NCBI GenBank assembly: GCA_964057225.1
Contig: OZ059894.1
Location: forward strand, 22,536,476-22,600,475
Source: Auanema rhodensis
Taxonomy: Eukaryota; Nematoda; Chromadorea; Rhabditida; Rhabditidae
Reading direction: 5' to 3'
DNA: 64,000 nt
Positions within the stretch are counted from its first letter, which is position 1, and every line of letters starts with the position of its first letter. The translations under genes and the position numbers were made by a program. Below the pieces are notes generated by a model, which made no database searches, was not told the DNA's origin, and saw only the letters and a list, made by a program, of their open reading frames with translations. Of this stretch, positions 11,381 through 25,976 are shown one piece after another.

Positions 11381-13691
11381 TTTTTTGTATTAAGCGTTTC
11401 TCAATGTAGTATAGTGCATTCGATGCGGATTTTTAAGCTGCGTCGATCTCTGTTATCAGATTTGCGCTAGCTTAAAAATGCACCGAGATATCAACTGATA
11501 TAAGTTCACACTTATATCCTCGATTTTCACCCTGAAGAATTAATTTTTTCGTTGAATAACATTGTCCATCGTCTTTGCCTTGAAAAATGGAATCTAAAAA
11601 CATCTACTTTTTGCTAAATTATTTTGAAATTTTTCGAAAAAATTTTTGTCAAAATGTTTTTGGAAGCATTGTTGAGTGTACATGGAAACTCAACATACAC
11701 TAATGCATCATTTTTCAAACGATCATAACTAATTTTTGTATCAAGCGTTTCTCAATGTAGTTTAGTGCATTCGATGCGGATTTTTAAGCTGCGTCGATCT
11801 GTGTTATCAGATTTGCGCTAGCTTAAAAATGCACCGAGATATCAACTGATATAAGTTCACACTTATATCCTCGATTTTCACCCTGAAGGAATAATTTTTT
11901 CGTTGAATAACACTGTCCATCGTCTTTGCCTTGAAAAAAGGAATCTAAAAACATCTACTTTTTGCTAAATTATTTTGAAATTTTTCGAAAAAATTTTTGT
12001 CAAAATGTTTTTGGAAGCATTGTTGAGTGTACATGGAAACTCAACATACACTAATGCATCATTTTTCAAACGATCATAACTAATTTTTGTATTAAGCGTT
12101 TCTCAATGTAGTATAGTGCATTCGATGCGGATTTTTAAGCTGCGTCGATCTGTGTTATCAGATTTGCGCTAGCTTAAAAATGCACCGAGATATCAACTGA
12201 TGTAAGTTCACACTTATATCCTCGATTTTCACCCTGAAGAATTAATTTTTTCGTTGAATAACATTGTCCATCTTCTTTGCCTTGAAAAATGAAATCTAAA
12301 AACATCTACTTTTTGCTAAATTATTTTGAAATTTTTCGAAAAAATTTTTGTCAAAATGTTTTTGGAAGCATTGTTGAGTGTACATGGAAACTCAACATAC
12401 ACTAATGCATCATTTTTCAAACGATCATAACTAATTTTTGTATTAAGCGTTTCTCAATGTAGTATAGTGCATTCGATGCGGATTTTTAAGCTGCGTCGAT
12501 CTGTGTTATCAGATTTGCGCTAGCTTAAAAATGCACCGAGATATCAACTGATATAAGTTCACACTTATATCCTCGATTTTCACCCTGAAGGAATAATTTT
12601 TTCGTTGAATAAAATTGTCCATCGTCTTTGCCTTGAAAAATGAAATCTAAAAACATCTACTTTTTGCTAAATTATTTTGAAATTTTTCGAAAAAATTTTT
12701 GTCAAAATGTTTTTGGAAGCATTGTTGAGTGTACATGGAAACTCAACATACACTAATGCATCATTTTTCAAACGATCATAACTAATTTTTGTATCAAGCG
12801 TTTCTCAATGTAGTATAGTGCATTCGATGCGGATTTTTAAGCTGCGTCGATCTGTGTTATCAGATTTGCGCTAGCTTAAAAATGCACCGAGATATCAACT
12901 GATATAAGTTCACACTTATATCCTCGATTTTCACCCTGAAGGAATAATTTTTTCGTTGAATAACATTGTCCATCGTCTTTGCCTTGAAAAAAGGAATCTA
13001 AAAACATCTACTTTTTGCTAAATTATTTTGAAATTTTTCGAAAAAATTTTTGTCAAAATGTTTTTGGAAGCATTGTTGAGTGTACATGGAAACTCAACAT
13101 ACACTAATGCATCATTTTTCAAACGATCATAACTAATTTTTGTATTAAGCGTTTCTCAATGTAGTATAGTGCATTCGATGCGGATTTTTAAGCTGCGTCG
13201 ATCTCTGTTATCAGATTTGCGCTAGCTTAAAAATGCACCGAGATATCAACTGATATAAGTTCACACTTATATCCTCGATTTTCACCCTGAAGGAATAATT
13301 TTTTCGTTGAATAACATTGTCCATCGTCTTTGCCTTGGAAAAAGGAATCTAAAAACATCTACTTTTTGCTAAATTATTTTGAAATTTTTCGAAAATATTT
13401 TTGTCAAAATGTTTTTGGAAGCAATGTTGAGTGTACATGGAAACTCAACATACACTAATGCATCATTTTTCAAACGATCATAACTAATTTTTGTATTAAG
13501 CGTTTCTCAATGTAGTATAGTGCATTCGATGCGGATTTTTAAGCTGCGTCGATCTGTGTTATCAGATTTGCGCTAGCTTAAAAATGCACCGAGATATCAA
13601 CTGATATAAGTTCACACTTATATCCTCGATTTTCACCATGAAGAATTAATTTTTTCGTTGAATAACATTGTCCATCGTCTTTGCCTTGAAA
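11235..13691. repeat. Units M33-M39, transition stretch
   Basis: Seven units in which the 8-unit order breaks down. M33-M34 repeat M29-M30 (1,404 bp apart), but M33 lacks the gatttCtaag change of M29, so it looks like a recombinant. M35 carries ccatcTtc (12,273), the marker of the 5-unit tract 7 kb upstream, and a private gatGtaag. M36 and M37 are intermediate types (T157/A177 and C157/A177 in aatgaa units). M38-M39 resemble M53-M54 downstream: M39 has the ttgGaaaa start and the aaaaTattt change also found in M54, 5,265 bp later. Confidence 0.7.
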
Positions 13692-16600
13692 AATGAAATC
13701 TAAAAACATCTACTTTTTGCTAAATTATTTTGAAATTTTTCGAAAAAATTTTTGTCAAAATGTTTTTGGAAGCATTGTTGAGTGTACATGGAAACTCAAC
13801 ATACACTAATGCATCATTTTTCAAACGATCATAACTAATTTTTGTATCAAGCGTTTCTCAATGTAGTTTAGTGCATTCGATGCGGATTTTTAAGCTGCGT
13901 CGATCTGTGTTATCAGATTTGCGCTAGCTTAAAAATGCACCGAGATATCAACTGATATAAGTTCACACTTATATCCTCGATTTTCACCCTGAAGGAATAA
14001 TTTTTTCGTTGAATAACATTGTCCATCGTCTTTGCCTTGAAAAAAGGAATCTAAAAACATCTACTTTTTGCTAAATTATTTTGAAATTTTTCGAAAAAAT
14101 TTTTGTCAAAATGTTTTTGGAAGCATTGTTGAGTGTACATGGAAACTCAACATACACTAATGCATCATTTTTCAAACGATCATAACTAATTTTTGTATTA
14201 AGCGTTTCTCAATGTAGTATAGTGCATTCGATGCGTATTTTTAAGCTGCGTCGATCTCTGTTATCAGATTTGCGCTAGCTTAAAAATGCACCGAGATATC
14301 AACTGATATAAGTTCACACTTATATCCTCGATTTTCACCCTGAAGGAATAATTTTTTCGTTGAATAACATTGTCCATCGTCTTTGCCTTGAAAAAAAGAA
14401 TCTAAAAACATCTACTTTTTGCTAAATTATTTTGAAATTTTTCGAAAAAATTTTTGTCAAAATGTTTTTGGAAGCAATGTTGAGTGTACATGGAAACTCA
14501 ACATACACTAATGCATCATTTTTCAAACGATCATAACTAATTTTTGTATCAAGCGTTTCTCAATGTAGTATAGTGCATTCGATGCGGATTTTTAAGCTGC
14601 GTCGATCTGTGTTATCAGATTTGCGCTAGCTTAAAAATGCACCGAGATATCAACTGATATAAGTTCACACTTATATCCTCGATTTTCACCCTGAAGAATT
14701 AATTTTTTCGTTGAATAACATTGTCCATCGTCTTTGCCTTGAAAAATGAAATCTAAAAACATCTACTTTTTGCTAAATTATTTTGAAATTTTTCGAAAAA
14801 ATTTTTGTCAAAATGTTTTTGGAAGCATTGTTGAGTGTACATGGAAACTCAACATACACTAATGCATCATTTTTCAAACGATCATAACTAATTTTTGTAT
14901 CAAGCGTTTCTCAATGTAGTTTAGTGCATTCGATGCGAATTTTTAAGTTGCGTCGATCTGTGTTATCAGATTTGCGCTAGCTTAAAAATGCACCGAGATA
15001 TCAACTGATATAAGTTCACACTTATATCCTCGATTTTCACCCTGAAGAATTAATTTTTTCGTTGAATAACATTGTCCATCGTCTTTGCCTTGAAAAATGA
15101 AATCTAAAAACATCTACTTTTTGCTAAATTATTTTGAAATTTTTCGAAAAAATTTTTGTCAAAATGTTTTTGGAAGCATTGTTGAGTGTACATGGAAACT
15201 CAACATACACTAATGCATCATTTTTCAAACGATCATAACTAATTTTTGTATCAAGCGTTTCTCAATGTAGTTTAGTGCATTCGATGCGAATTTTTAAGCT
15301 GCGTCGATCTGTGTTATCAGATTTGCGCTAGCTTAAAAATGCACCGAGATATCAACTGATATAAGTTCACACTTATATCCTCGATTTTCACCCTGAAGGA
15401 ATAATTTTTTCGTTGAATAACATTGTCCATCGTCTTTGCCTTGAAAAAAGAAATCTAAAAACATCTACTTTTTGCTAAATTATTTTGAAATTTTTCGAAA
15501 AAATTTTTGTCAAAATGTTTTTGGAAGCATTGTTGAGTGTACATGGAAACTCAACATACACTAATGCATCATTTTTCAAACGATCATAACTAATTTTTGT
15601 ATTAAGCGTTTCTCAATGTAGTATAGTGCATTCGATGCGGATTTTTAAGCTGCGTCGATCTGTGTTATCAGATTTGCGCTAGCTTAAAAATGCACCGAGA
15701 TATCAACTGATATAAGTTCACACTTATATCCTCGATTTTCACCCTGAAGAATTAATTTTTTCGTTGAATAACATTGTCCATCGTCTTTGCCTTGAAAAAT
15801 GAAATCTAAAAACATCTACTTTTTGCTAAATTATTTTGAAATTTTTCGAAAAAATTTTTGTCAAAATGTTTTTGGAAGCATTGTTGAGTGTACATGGAAA
15901 CTCAACATACACTAATGCATCATTTTTCAAACGATCATAACTAATTTTTGTATCAAGCGTTTCTCAATGTAGTTTAGTGCATTCGATGCGGATTTTTAAG
16001 CTGCGTCGATCTGTGTTATCAGATTTGCGCTAGCTTAAAAATGCACCGAGATATCAACTGATATAAGTTCACACTTATATCCTCGATTTTCACCCTGAAG
16101 GAATAATTTTTTCGTTGAATAACATTGTCCATCGTCTTTGCCTTGAAAAAAGGAATCTAAAAACATCTACTTTTTGCTAAATTATTTTGAAATTTTTCGA
16201 AAAAATTTTTGTCAAAATGTTTTTGGAAGCATTGTTGAGTGTACATGGAAACTCAACATACACTAATGCATCATTTTTCAAACGATCATAACTAATTTTT
16301 GTATTAAGCGTTTCTCAATGTAGTATAGTGCATTCGATGCGTATTTTTAAGCTGCGTCGATCTCTGTTATCAGATTTGCGCTAGCTTAAAAATGCACCGA
16401 GATATCAACTGATATAAGTTCACACTTATATCCTCGATTTTCACCCTGAAGGAATAATTTTTTCGTTGAATAACATTGTCCATCGTCTTTGCCTTGAAAA
16501 AAGGAATCTAAAAACATCTACTTTTTGCTAAATTATTTTGAAATTTTTCGAAAAAATTTTTGTCAAAATGTTTTTGGAAGCATTGTTGAGTGTACATGGA

Positions 16601-19600
16601 AACTCAACATACACTAATGCATCATTTTTCAAACGATCATAACTAATTTTTGTATTAAGCGTTTCTCAATGTAGTATAGTGCATTCGATGCGTATTTTTA
16701 AGCTGCGTCGATCTCTGTTATCAGATTTGCGCTAGCTTAAAAATGCACCGAGATATCAACTGATATAAGTTCACACTTATATCCTCGATTTTCACCCTGA
16801 AGGAATAATTTTTTCGTTGAATAACATTGTCCATCGTCTTTGCCTTGAAAAAAAGAATCTAAAAACATCTACTTTTTGCTAAATTATTTTGAAATTTTTC
16901 GAAAAAATTTTTGTCAAAATGTTTTTGGAAGCAATGTTGAGTGTACATGGAAACTCAACATACACTAATGCATCATTTTTCAAACGATCATAACTAATTT
17001 TTGTATCAAGCGTTTCTCAATGTAGTATAGTGCATTCGATGCGGATTTTTAAGCTGCGTCGATCTGTGTTATCAGATTTGCGCTAGCTTAAAAATGCACC
17101 GAGATATCAACTGATATAAGTTCACACTTATATCCTCGATTTTCACCCTGAAGAATTAATTTTTTCGTTGAATAACATTGTCCATCGTCTTTGCCTTGAA
17201 AAATGAAATCTAAAAACATCTACTTTTTGCTAAATTATTTTGAAATTTTTCGAAAAAATTTTTGTCAAAATGTTTTTGGAAGCATTGTTGAGTGTACATG
17301 GAAACTCAACATACACTAATGCATCATTTTTCAAACGATCATAACTAATTTTTGTATCAAGCGTTTCTCAATGTAGTTTAGTGCATTCGATGCGAATTTT
17401 TAAGCTGCGTCGATCTGTGTTATCAGATTTGCGCTAGCTTAAAAATGCACCGAGATATCAACTGATATAAGTTCACACTTATATCCTCGATTTTCACCCT
17501 GAAGGAATAATTTTTTCGTTGAATAACATTGTCCATCGTCTTTGCCTTGAAAAAAGAAATCTAAAAACATCTACTTTTTGCTAAATTATTTTGAAATTTT
17601 TCGAAAAAATTTTTGTCAAAATGTTTTTGGAAGCATTGTTGAGTGTACATGGAAACTCAACATACACTAATGCATCATTTTTCAAACGATCATAACTAAT
17701 TTTTGTATTAAGCGTTTCTCAATGTAGTATAGTGCATTCGATGCGGATTTTTAAGCTGCGTCGATCTGTGTTATCAGATTTGCGCTAGCTTAAAAATGCA
17801 CCGAGATATCAACTGATATAAGTTCACACTTATATCCTCGATTTTCACCCTGAAGAATTAATTTTTTCGTTGAATAACATTGTCCATCGTCTTTGCCTTG
17901 AAAAATGAAATCTAAAAACATCTACTTTTTGCTAAATTATTTTGAAATTTTTCGAAAAAATTTTTGTCAAAATGTTTTTGGAAGCATTGTTGAGTGTACA
18001 TGGAAACTCAACATACACTAATGCATCATTTTTCAAACGATCATAACTAATTTTTGTATCAAGCGTTTCTCAATGTAGTTTAGTGCATTCGATGCGAATT
18101 TTTAAGCTGCGTCGATCTGTGTTATCAGATTTGCGCTAGCTTAAAAATGCACCGAGATATCAACTGATATAAGTTCACACTTATATCCTCGATTTTCACC
18201 CTGAAGGAATAATTTTTTCGTTGAATAACATTGTCCATCGTCTTTGCCTTGAAAAAAGGAATCTAAAAACATCTACTTTTTGCTAAATTATTTTGAAATT
18301 TTTCGAAAAAATTTTTGTCAAAATGTTTTTGGAAGCATTGTTGAGTGTACATGGAAACTCAACATACACTAATGCATCATTTTTCAAACGATCATAACTA
18401 ATTTTTGTATTAAGCGTTTCGCAATGTAGTATAGTGCATTCGATGCGGATTTTTAAGCTGCGTCGATCTCTGTTATCAGATTTGCGCTAGCTTAAAAATG
18501 CACCGAGATATCAACTGATATAAGTTCACACTTATATCCTCGATTTTCACCCTGAAGGAATAATTTTTTCGTTGAATAACATTGTCCATCGTCTTTGCCT
18601 TGGAAAAAGGAATCTAAAAACATCTACTTTTTGCTAAATTATTTTGAAATTTTTCGAAAATATTTTTGTCAAAATGTTTTTGGAAGCAATGTTGAGTGTA
18701 CATGGAAACTCAACATACACTAATGCATCATTTTTCAAACGATCATAACTAATTTTTGTATTAAGCGTTTCTCAATGTAGTATAGTGCATTCGATGCGGA
18801 TTTTTAAGCTGCGTCGATCTGTGTTATCAGATTTGCGCTAGCTTAAAAATGCACCGAGATATCAACTGATATAAGTTCACACTTATATCCTCGATTTTCA
18901 CCCTGAAGAATTAATTTTTTCGTTGAATAACATTGTCCATCGTCTTTGCCTTGAAAAATGAAATCTAAAAACATCTACTTTTTGCTAAATTATTTTGAAA
19001 TTTTTCGAAAAAATTTTTGTCAAAATGTTTTTGGAAGCATTGTTGAGTGTACATGGAAACTCAACATACACTAATGCATCATTTTTCAAACGATCATAAC
19101 TAATTTTTGTATCAAGCGTTTCTCAATGTAGTTTAGTGCATTCGATGCGGATTTTTAAGCTGCGTCGATCTGTGTTATCAGATTTGCGCTAGCTTAAAAA
19201 TGCACCGAGATATCAACTGATATAAGTTCACACTTATATCCTCGATTTTCACCCTGAAGGAATAATTTTTTCGTTGAATAACATTGTCCATCGTCTTTGC
19301 CTTGAAAAAAGGAATCTAAAAACATCTACTTTTTGCTAAATTATTTTGAAATTTTTCGAAAAAATTTTTGTCAAAATGTTTTTGGAAGCATTGTTGAGTG
19401 TACATGGAAACTCAACATACACTAATGCATCATTTTTCAAACGATCATAACTAATTTTTGTATTAAGCGTTTCTCAATGTAGTATAGTGCATTCGATGCG
19501 TATTTTTAAGCTGCGTCGATCTCTGTTATCAGATTTGCGCTAGCTTAAAAATGCACCGAGATATCAACTGATATAAGTTTACACTTATATCCTCGATTTT

Positions 19601-20711
19601 CACCCTGAAGGAATAATTTTTTCGTTGAATAACATTGTCCATCGTCTTTGCCTTGAAAAAAAGAATCTAAAAACATCTACTTTTTGCTAAATTATTTTGA
19701 AATTTTTCGAAAAAATTTTTGTCAAAATGTTTTTGGAAGCAATGTTGAGTGTACATGGAAACTCAACATACACTAATGCATCATTTTTCAAACGATCATA
19801 ACTAATTTTTGTATCAAGCGTTTCTCAATGTAGTATAGTGCATTCGATGCGGATTTTTAAGCTGCGTCGATCTGTGTTATCAGATTTGCGCTAGCTTAAA
19901 AATGCACCGAGATATCAACTGATATAAGTTCACACTTATATCCTCGATTTTCACCCTGAAGAATTAATTTTTTCGTTGAATAACATTGTCCATCGTCTTT
20001 GCCTTGAAAAATGAAATCTAAAAACATCTACTTTTTGCTAAATTATTTTGAAATTTTTCGAAAAAATTTTTGTCAAAATGTTTTTGGAAGCATTGTTGAG
20101 TGTACATGGAAACTCAACATACACTAATGCATCATTTTTCAAACGATCATAACTAATTTTTGTATCAAGCGTTTCTCAATGTAGTTTAGTGCATTCGATG
20201 CGAATTTTTAAGCTGCGTCGATCTGTGTTATCAGATTTGCGCTAGCTTAAAAATGCACCGAGATATCAACTGATATAAGTTCACACTTATATCCTCGATT
20301 TTCACCCTGAAGGAATAATTTTTTCGTTGAATAACATTGTCCATCGTCTTTGCCTTGAAAAAAGAAATCTAAAAACATCTACTTTTTGCTAAATTATTTT
20401 GAAATTTTTCGAAAAAATTTTTGTCAAAATGTTTTTGGAAGCATTGTTGAGTGTACATGGAAACTCAACATACACTAATGCATCATTTTTCAAACGATCA
20501 TAACTAATTTTTGTATTAAGCGTTTCTCAATGTAGTATAGTGCATTCGATGCGGATTTTTAAGCTGCGTCGATCTGTGTTATCAGATTTGCGCTAGCTTA
20601 AAAATGCACCGAGATATCAACTGATATAAGTTCACACTTATATCCTCGATTTTCACCCTGAAGAATTAATTTTTTCGTTGAATAACATTGTCCATCGTCT
20701 TTGCCTTGAAA
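13692..20711. repeat. 5-unit cassette A-B-C-D-E, three copies with single-unit duplications
   Basis: Five unit types recur in fixed order. A: aatgaa start, gcggattt. B: gcgTattt with C216. C: aaaaagaatc start, A84, C157/A177. D: aatgaa with gcgAattt. E: aaaagaaatc start. Copy 1 (13,692-15,797, M40-M45) has D twice; copy 2 (15,798-17,903, M46-M51) has B twice; copy 3 (18,957-20,711, M55-M59) has each once. Between copies 2 and 3 lie M52-M54 (a D-like unit, a C216 unit, and a ttgGaaaa/aaaaTattt unit). The first two of these recur as M60-M61. Duplicating single units within a cassette is what unequal exchange out of cassette register would produce. Confidence 0.75.
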
Positions 20712-21413
20712 AATGAAATCTAAAAACATCTACTTTTTGCTAAATTATTTTGAAATTTTTCGAAAAAATTTTTGTCAAAATGTTTTTGGAAGCATTGTTG
20801 AGTGTACATGGAAACTCAACATACACTAATGCATCATTTTTCAAACGATCATAACTAATTTTTGTATCAAGCGTTTCTCAATGTAGTTTAGTGCATTCGA
20901 TGCGAATTTTTAAGCTGCGTCGATCTGTGTTATCAGATTTGCGCTAGCTTAAAAATGCACCGAGATATCAACTGATATAAGTTCACACTTATATCCTCGA
21001 TTTTCACCCTGAAGGAATAATTTTTTCGTTGAATAACATTGTCCATCGTCTTTGCCTTGAAAAAAGGAATCTAAAAACATCTACTTTTTGCTAAATTATT
21101 TTGAAATTTTTCGAAAAAATTTTTGTCAAAATGTTTTTGGAAGCATTGTTGAGTGTACATGGAAACTCAACATACACTAATGCATCATTTTTCAAACGAT
21201 CATAACTAATTTTTGTATTAAGCGTTTCTCAATGTAGTATAGTGCATTCGATGCGGATTTTTAAGCTGCGTCGATCTCTGTTATCAGATTTGCGCTAGCT
21301 TAAAAATGCACCGAGATATCAACTGATATAAGTTCACACTTATATCCTCGATTTTCACCCTGAAGGAATAATTTTTTCGTTGAATAACATTGTCCATCGT
21401 CTTTGCCTTGAAA
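20712..21413. repeat. Units M60-M61, copy of the M52-M53 pair
   Basis: M60 (aatgaa start, gcgAattt) and M61 (aaaagg start, C216) repeat the pair M52-M53 at 2,808 bp spacing. They close the M49-M53 / M57-M61 correspondence. M53 has a private change (tttcGcaatg near 18,421) that M61 lacks. Confidence 0.7.
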
Positions 21414-22817
21414 AAAGGAATCTAAAAACATCTACTTTTTGCTAAATTATTTTGAAATTTTTCGAAAAAATTTTTGTCAAAATGTTTTTGGAAGCATTGT
21501 TGAGTGTACATGGAAACTCAACATACACTAATGCATCATTTTTCAAACGATCATAACTAATTTTTGTATTAAGCGTTTCTCAATGTAGTATAGTGCATTC
21601 GATGCGGATTTTTAAGCTGCGTCGATCTGTGTTATCAGATTTGCGCTAGCTTAAAAATGCACCGAGATATCAACTGATATAAGTTCACACTTATATCCTC
21701 GATTTTCACCCTGAAGGAATAATTTTTTCGTTGAATAACATTGTCCATCGTCTTTGCCTTGAAAAAAGGAATCTAAAAACATCTACTTTTTGCTAAATTA
21801 TTTTGAAATTTTTCGAAAAAATTTTTGTCAAAATTTTTTTGGAAGCATTGTTGAGTGTACATGGAAACTCAACATACACTAATGCATCATTTTTCAAACG
21901 ATCATAACTAATTTTTGTATTAAGCGTTTCTCAATGTAGTATAGTGCATTCGATGCGGATTTTTAAGCTGCGTCGATCTGTGTTATCAGATTTGCGCTAG
22001 CTTAAAAATGCACCGAGATATCAACTGATATAAGTTCACACTTATATCCTCGATTTTCACCCTGAAGGAATAATTTTTTCGTTGAATAACATTGTCCATC
22101 GTCTTTGCCTTGAAAAAAGGAATCTAAAAACATCTACTTTTTGCTAAATTATTTTGAAATTTTTCGAAAAAATTTTTGTCAAAATGTTTTTGGAAGCATT
22201 GTTGAGTGTACATGGAAACTCAACATACACTAATGCATCATTTTTCAAACGATCATAACTAATTTTTGTATTAAGCGTTTCTCAATGTAGTATAGTGCAT
22301 TCGATGCGGATTTTTAAGCTGCGTCGATCTGTGTTATCAGATTTGCGCTAGCTTAAAAATGCACCGAGATATCAACTGATATAAGTTCACACTTATATCC
22401 TCGATTTTCACCCTGAAGGAATAATTTTTTCGTTGAATAACATTGTCCATCGTCTTTGCCTTGAAAAAAGGAATCTAAAAACATCTACTTTTTGCTAAAT
22501 TATTTTGAAATTTTTCGAAAAAATTTTTGTCAAAATTTTTTTGGAAGCATTGTTGAGTGTACATGGAAACTCAACATACACTAATGCATCATTTTTCAAA
22601 CGATCATAACTAATTTTTGTATTAAGCGTTTCTCAATGTAGTATAGTGCATTCGATGCGGATTTTTAAGCTGCGTCGATCTGTGTTATCAGATTTGCGCT
22701 AGCTTAAAAATGCACCGAGATATCAACTGATATAAGTTCACACTTATATCCTCGATTTTCACCCTGAAGGAATAATTTTTTCGTTGAATAACATTGTCCA
22801 TCGTCTTTGCCTTGAAA
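21414..22817. repeat. Dimeric higher-order repeat, 702 bp, two copies (M62-M65)
   Basis: M62/M64 and M63/M65 alternate. M63 and M65 share the rare change aaaatTttttttgg (G to T at unit position 71, near 21,835 and 22,537), exactly 702 bp apart. All four units are otherwise the same type (aaaagg start, T84, T157/A177, G216, ggaataa end), and I see no differences between the two dimers. Confidence 0.75.
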
Positions 22818-25800
22818 AAAGGAATCTAAAAACATCTACTTTTTGCTAAATTATTTTGAAATTTTTCGAAAAAATTTTTGTCAAAATGTTTTTGGAAGCA
22901 TTGTTGAGTGTACATGGAAACTCAACATACACTAATGCATCATTTTTCAAACGATCATAACTAATTTTTGTATTAAGCGTTTCTCAATGTAGTATAGTGC
23001 ATTCGATGCGGATTTTTAAGCTGCGTCGATCTCTGTTATCAGATTTGCGCTAGCTTAAAAATGCACCGAGATATCAACTGATATAAGTTCACACTTATAT
23101 CCTCGATTTTCACCCTGAAGGAATAATTTTTTCGTTGAATAACATTGTCCATCGTCTTTGCCTTGAAAAAAAGAATCTAAAAACATCTACTTTTTGCTAA
23201 ATTATTTTGAAATTTTTCGAAAAAATTTTTGTCAAAATGTTTTTGGAAGCAATGTTGAGTGTACATGGAAACTCAACATACACTAATGCATCATTTTTCA
23301 AACGATCATAACTAATTTTTGTATCAAGCGTTTCTCAATGTAGTATAGTGCATTCGATGCGGATTTTTAAGCTGCGTCGATCTGTGTTATCAGATTTGCG
23401 CTAGCTTAAAAATGCACCGAGATATCAACTGATATAAGTTCACACGTATATCCTCGATTTTCACCCTGAAGAATTGATTTTTTCGTTGAATAACATTGTC
23501 CATCGTCTTTGCCTTAAAAAATGGAATCTAAAAACATCTACTTTTTGCTAAATTATTTTGAAATTTTTCGAAAAAATTTTTGTCAAAATGTTTTTGGAAG
23601 CATTGTTGAGTGTACATGGAAACTCAACATACACTAATGCATCATTTTTCAAACGATCATAACTAATTTTTGTATCAAGCGTTTCTCAATGTAGTATAGT
23701 GCATTCGATGCGGATTTTTAAGCTGCGTCGATCTGTGTTATCAGATTTGCGCTAGCTTAAAAATGCACCGAGATATCAACTGATATAAGTTCACACTTAT
23801 ATCCTCGATTTTCACCCTGAAGAATTAATTTTTTCGTTGAATAACATTGTCCATCGTCTTTGCCTTGAAAAATGGAATCTAAAAACATCTACTTTTTGCT
23901 AAATTATTTTGAAATTTTTCGAAAAAATTTTTGTCAAAATGTTTTTGGAAGCATTGTTGAGTGTACATGGAAACTCAACATACACTAATGCATCATTTTT
24001 CAAACGATCATAACTAATTTTTGTATCAAGCGTTTCTCAATGTAGTTTAGTGCATTCGATGCGGATTTTTAAGCTGCGTCGATCTGTGTTATCAGATTTG
24101 CGCTAGCTTAAAAATGCACCGAGATATCAACTGATATAAGTTCACACTTATATCCTCGATTTTCACCCTGAAGGAATAATTTTTTCGTTGAATAACATTG
24201 TCCATCGTCTTTGCCTTGAAAAAAGGAATCTAAAAACATCTACTTTTTGCTAAATTATTTTGAAATTTTTCGAAAAAATTTTTGTCAAAATTTTTTTGGA
24301 AGCATTGTTGAGTGTACATGGAAACTCAACATACACTAATGCATCATTTTTCAAACGATCATAACTAATTTTTGTATTAAGCGTTTCTCAATGTAGTATA
24401 GTGCATTCGATGCGGATTTTTAAGCTGCGTCGATCTGTGTTATCAGATTTGCGCTAGCTTAAAAATGCACCGAGATATCAACTGATATAAGTTCACACTT
24501 ATATCCTCGATTTTCACCCTGAAGGAATAATTTTTTCGTTGAATAACATTGTCCATCGTCTTTGCCTTGAAAAAAGGAATCTAAAAACATCTACTTTTTG
24601 CTAAATTATTTTGAAATTTTTCGAAAAAATTTTTGTCAAAATGTTTTTGGAAGCATTGTTGAGTGTACATGGAAACTCAACATACACTAATGCATCATTT
24701 TTCAAACGATCATAACTAATTTTTGTATTAAGCGTTTCTCAATGTAGTATAGTGCATTCGATGCGGATTTTTAAGCTGCGTCGATCTCTGTTATCAGATT
24801 TGCGCTAGCTTAAAAATGCACCGAGATATCAACTGATATAAGTTCACACTTATATCCTCGATTTTCACCCTGAAGGAATAATTTTTTCGTTGAATAACAT
24901 TGTCCATCGTCTTTGCCTTGAAAAAAAGAATCTAAAAACATCTACTTTTTGCTAAATTATTTTGAAATTTTTCGAAAAAATTTTTGTCAAAATGTTTTTG
25001 GAAGCAATGTTGAGTGTACATGGAAACTCAACATACACTAATGCATCATTTTTCAAACGATCATAACTAATTTTTGTATCAAGCGTTTCTCAATGTAGTA
25101 TAGTGCATTCGATGCGGATTTTTAAGCTGCGTCGATCTGTGTTATCAGATTTGCGCTAGCTTAAAAATGCACCGAGATATCAACTGATATAAGTTCACAC
25201 GTATATCCTCGATTTTCACCCTGAAGAATTGATTTTTTCGTTGAATAACATTGTCCATCGTCTTTGCCTTAAAAAATGGAATCTAAAAACATCTACTTTT
25301 TGCTAAATTATTTTGAAATTTTTCGAAAAAATTTTTGTCAAAATGTTTTTGGAAGCATTGTTGAGTATACATGGAAACTCAACATACACTAATGCATCAT
25401 TTTTCAAACGATCATAACTAATTTTTGTATCAAGCGTTTCTCAATGTAGTATAGTGCATTCGATGCGGATTTTCAAGCTGCGTCGATCTGTGTTATCAGA
25501 TTTGCGCTAGCTTAAAAATGCACCGAGATATCAACTGATATAAGTTCACACTTATATCCTCGATTTTCACCCTGAAGAATTAATTTTTTCGTTGAATAAC
25601 ATTGTCCATCGTCTTTGCCTTGAAAAATGGAATCTAAAAACATCTACTTTTTGCTAAATTATTTTGAAATTTTTCGAAAAAATTTTTGTCAAAATGTTTT
25701 TGGAAGCATTGTTGAGTGTACATGGAAACTCAACATACACTAATGCATCATTTTTCAAACGATCATAACTAATTTTTGTATCAAGCGTTTCTCAATGTAG

Positions 25801-25976
25801 TTTAGTGCATTCGATGCGGATTTTTAAGCTGCGTCGATCTGTGTTATCAGATTTGCGCTAGCTTAAAAATGCACCGAGATATCAACTGATATAAGTTCAC
25901 ACTTATATCCTCGATTTTCACCCTGAAGGAATAATTTTTTCGTTGAATAACATTGTCCATCGTCTTTGCCTTGAAA
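22467..25976. repeat. 5-unit higher-order repeat, 1,755 bp, two copies (M65-M69 and M70-M74)
   Basis: The order is: aaaatTttt unit; C216 unit; aaaaagaatc unit with cacGtata and gaattGa; ccttAaaaaatgg unit; aatgg unit with C157/T177. It repeats at 1,755 bp: the aaaaagaatc units start at 23,169 and 24,924. M73 has two private changes (gagtAtaca and ttttCaagc). The first unit type also belongs to the dimer tract immediately upstream, so the two HORs overlap by one unit. Confidence 0.75.
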
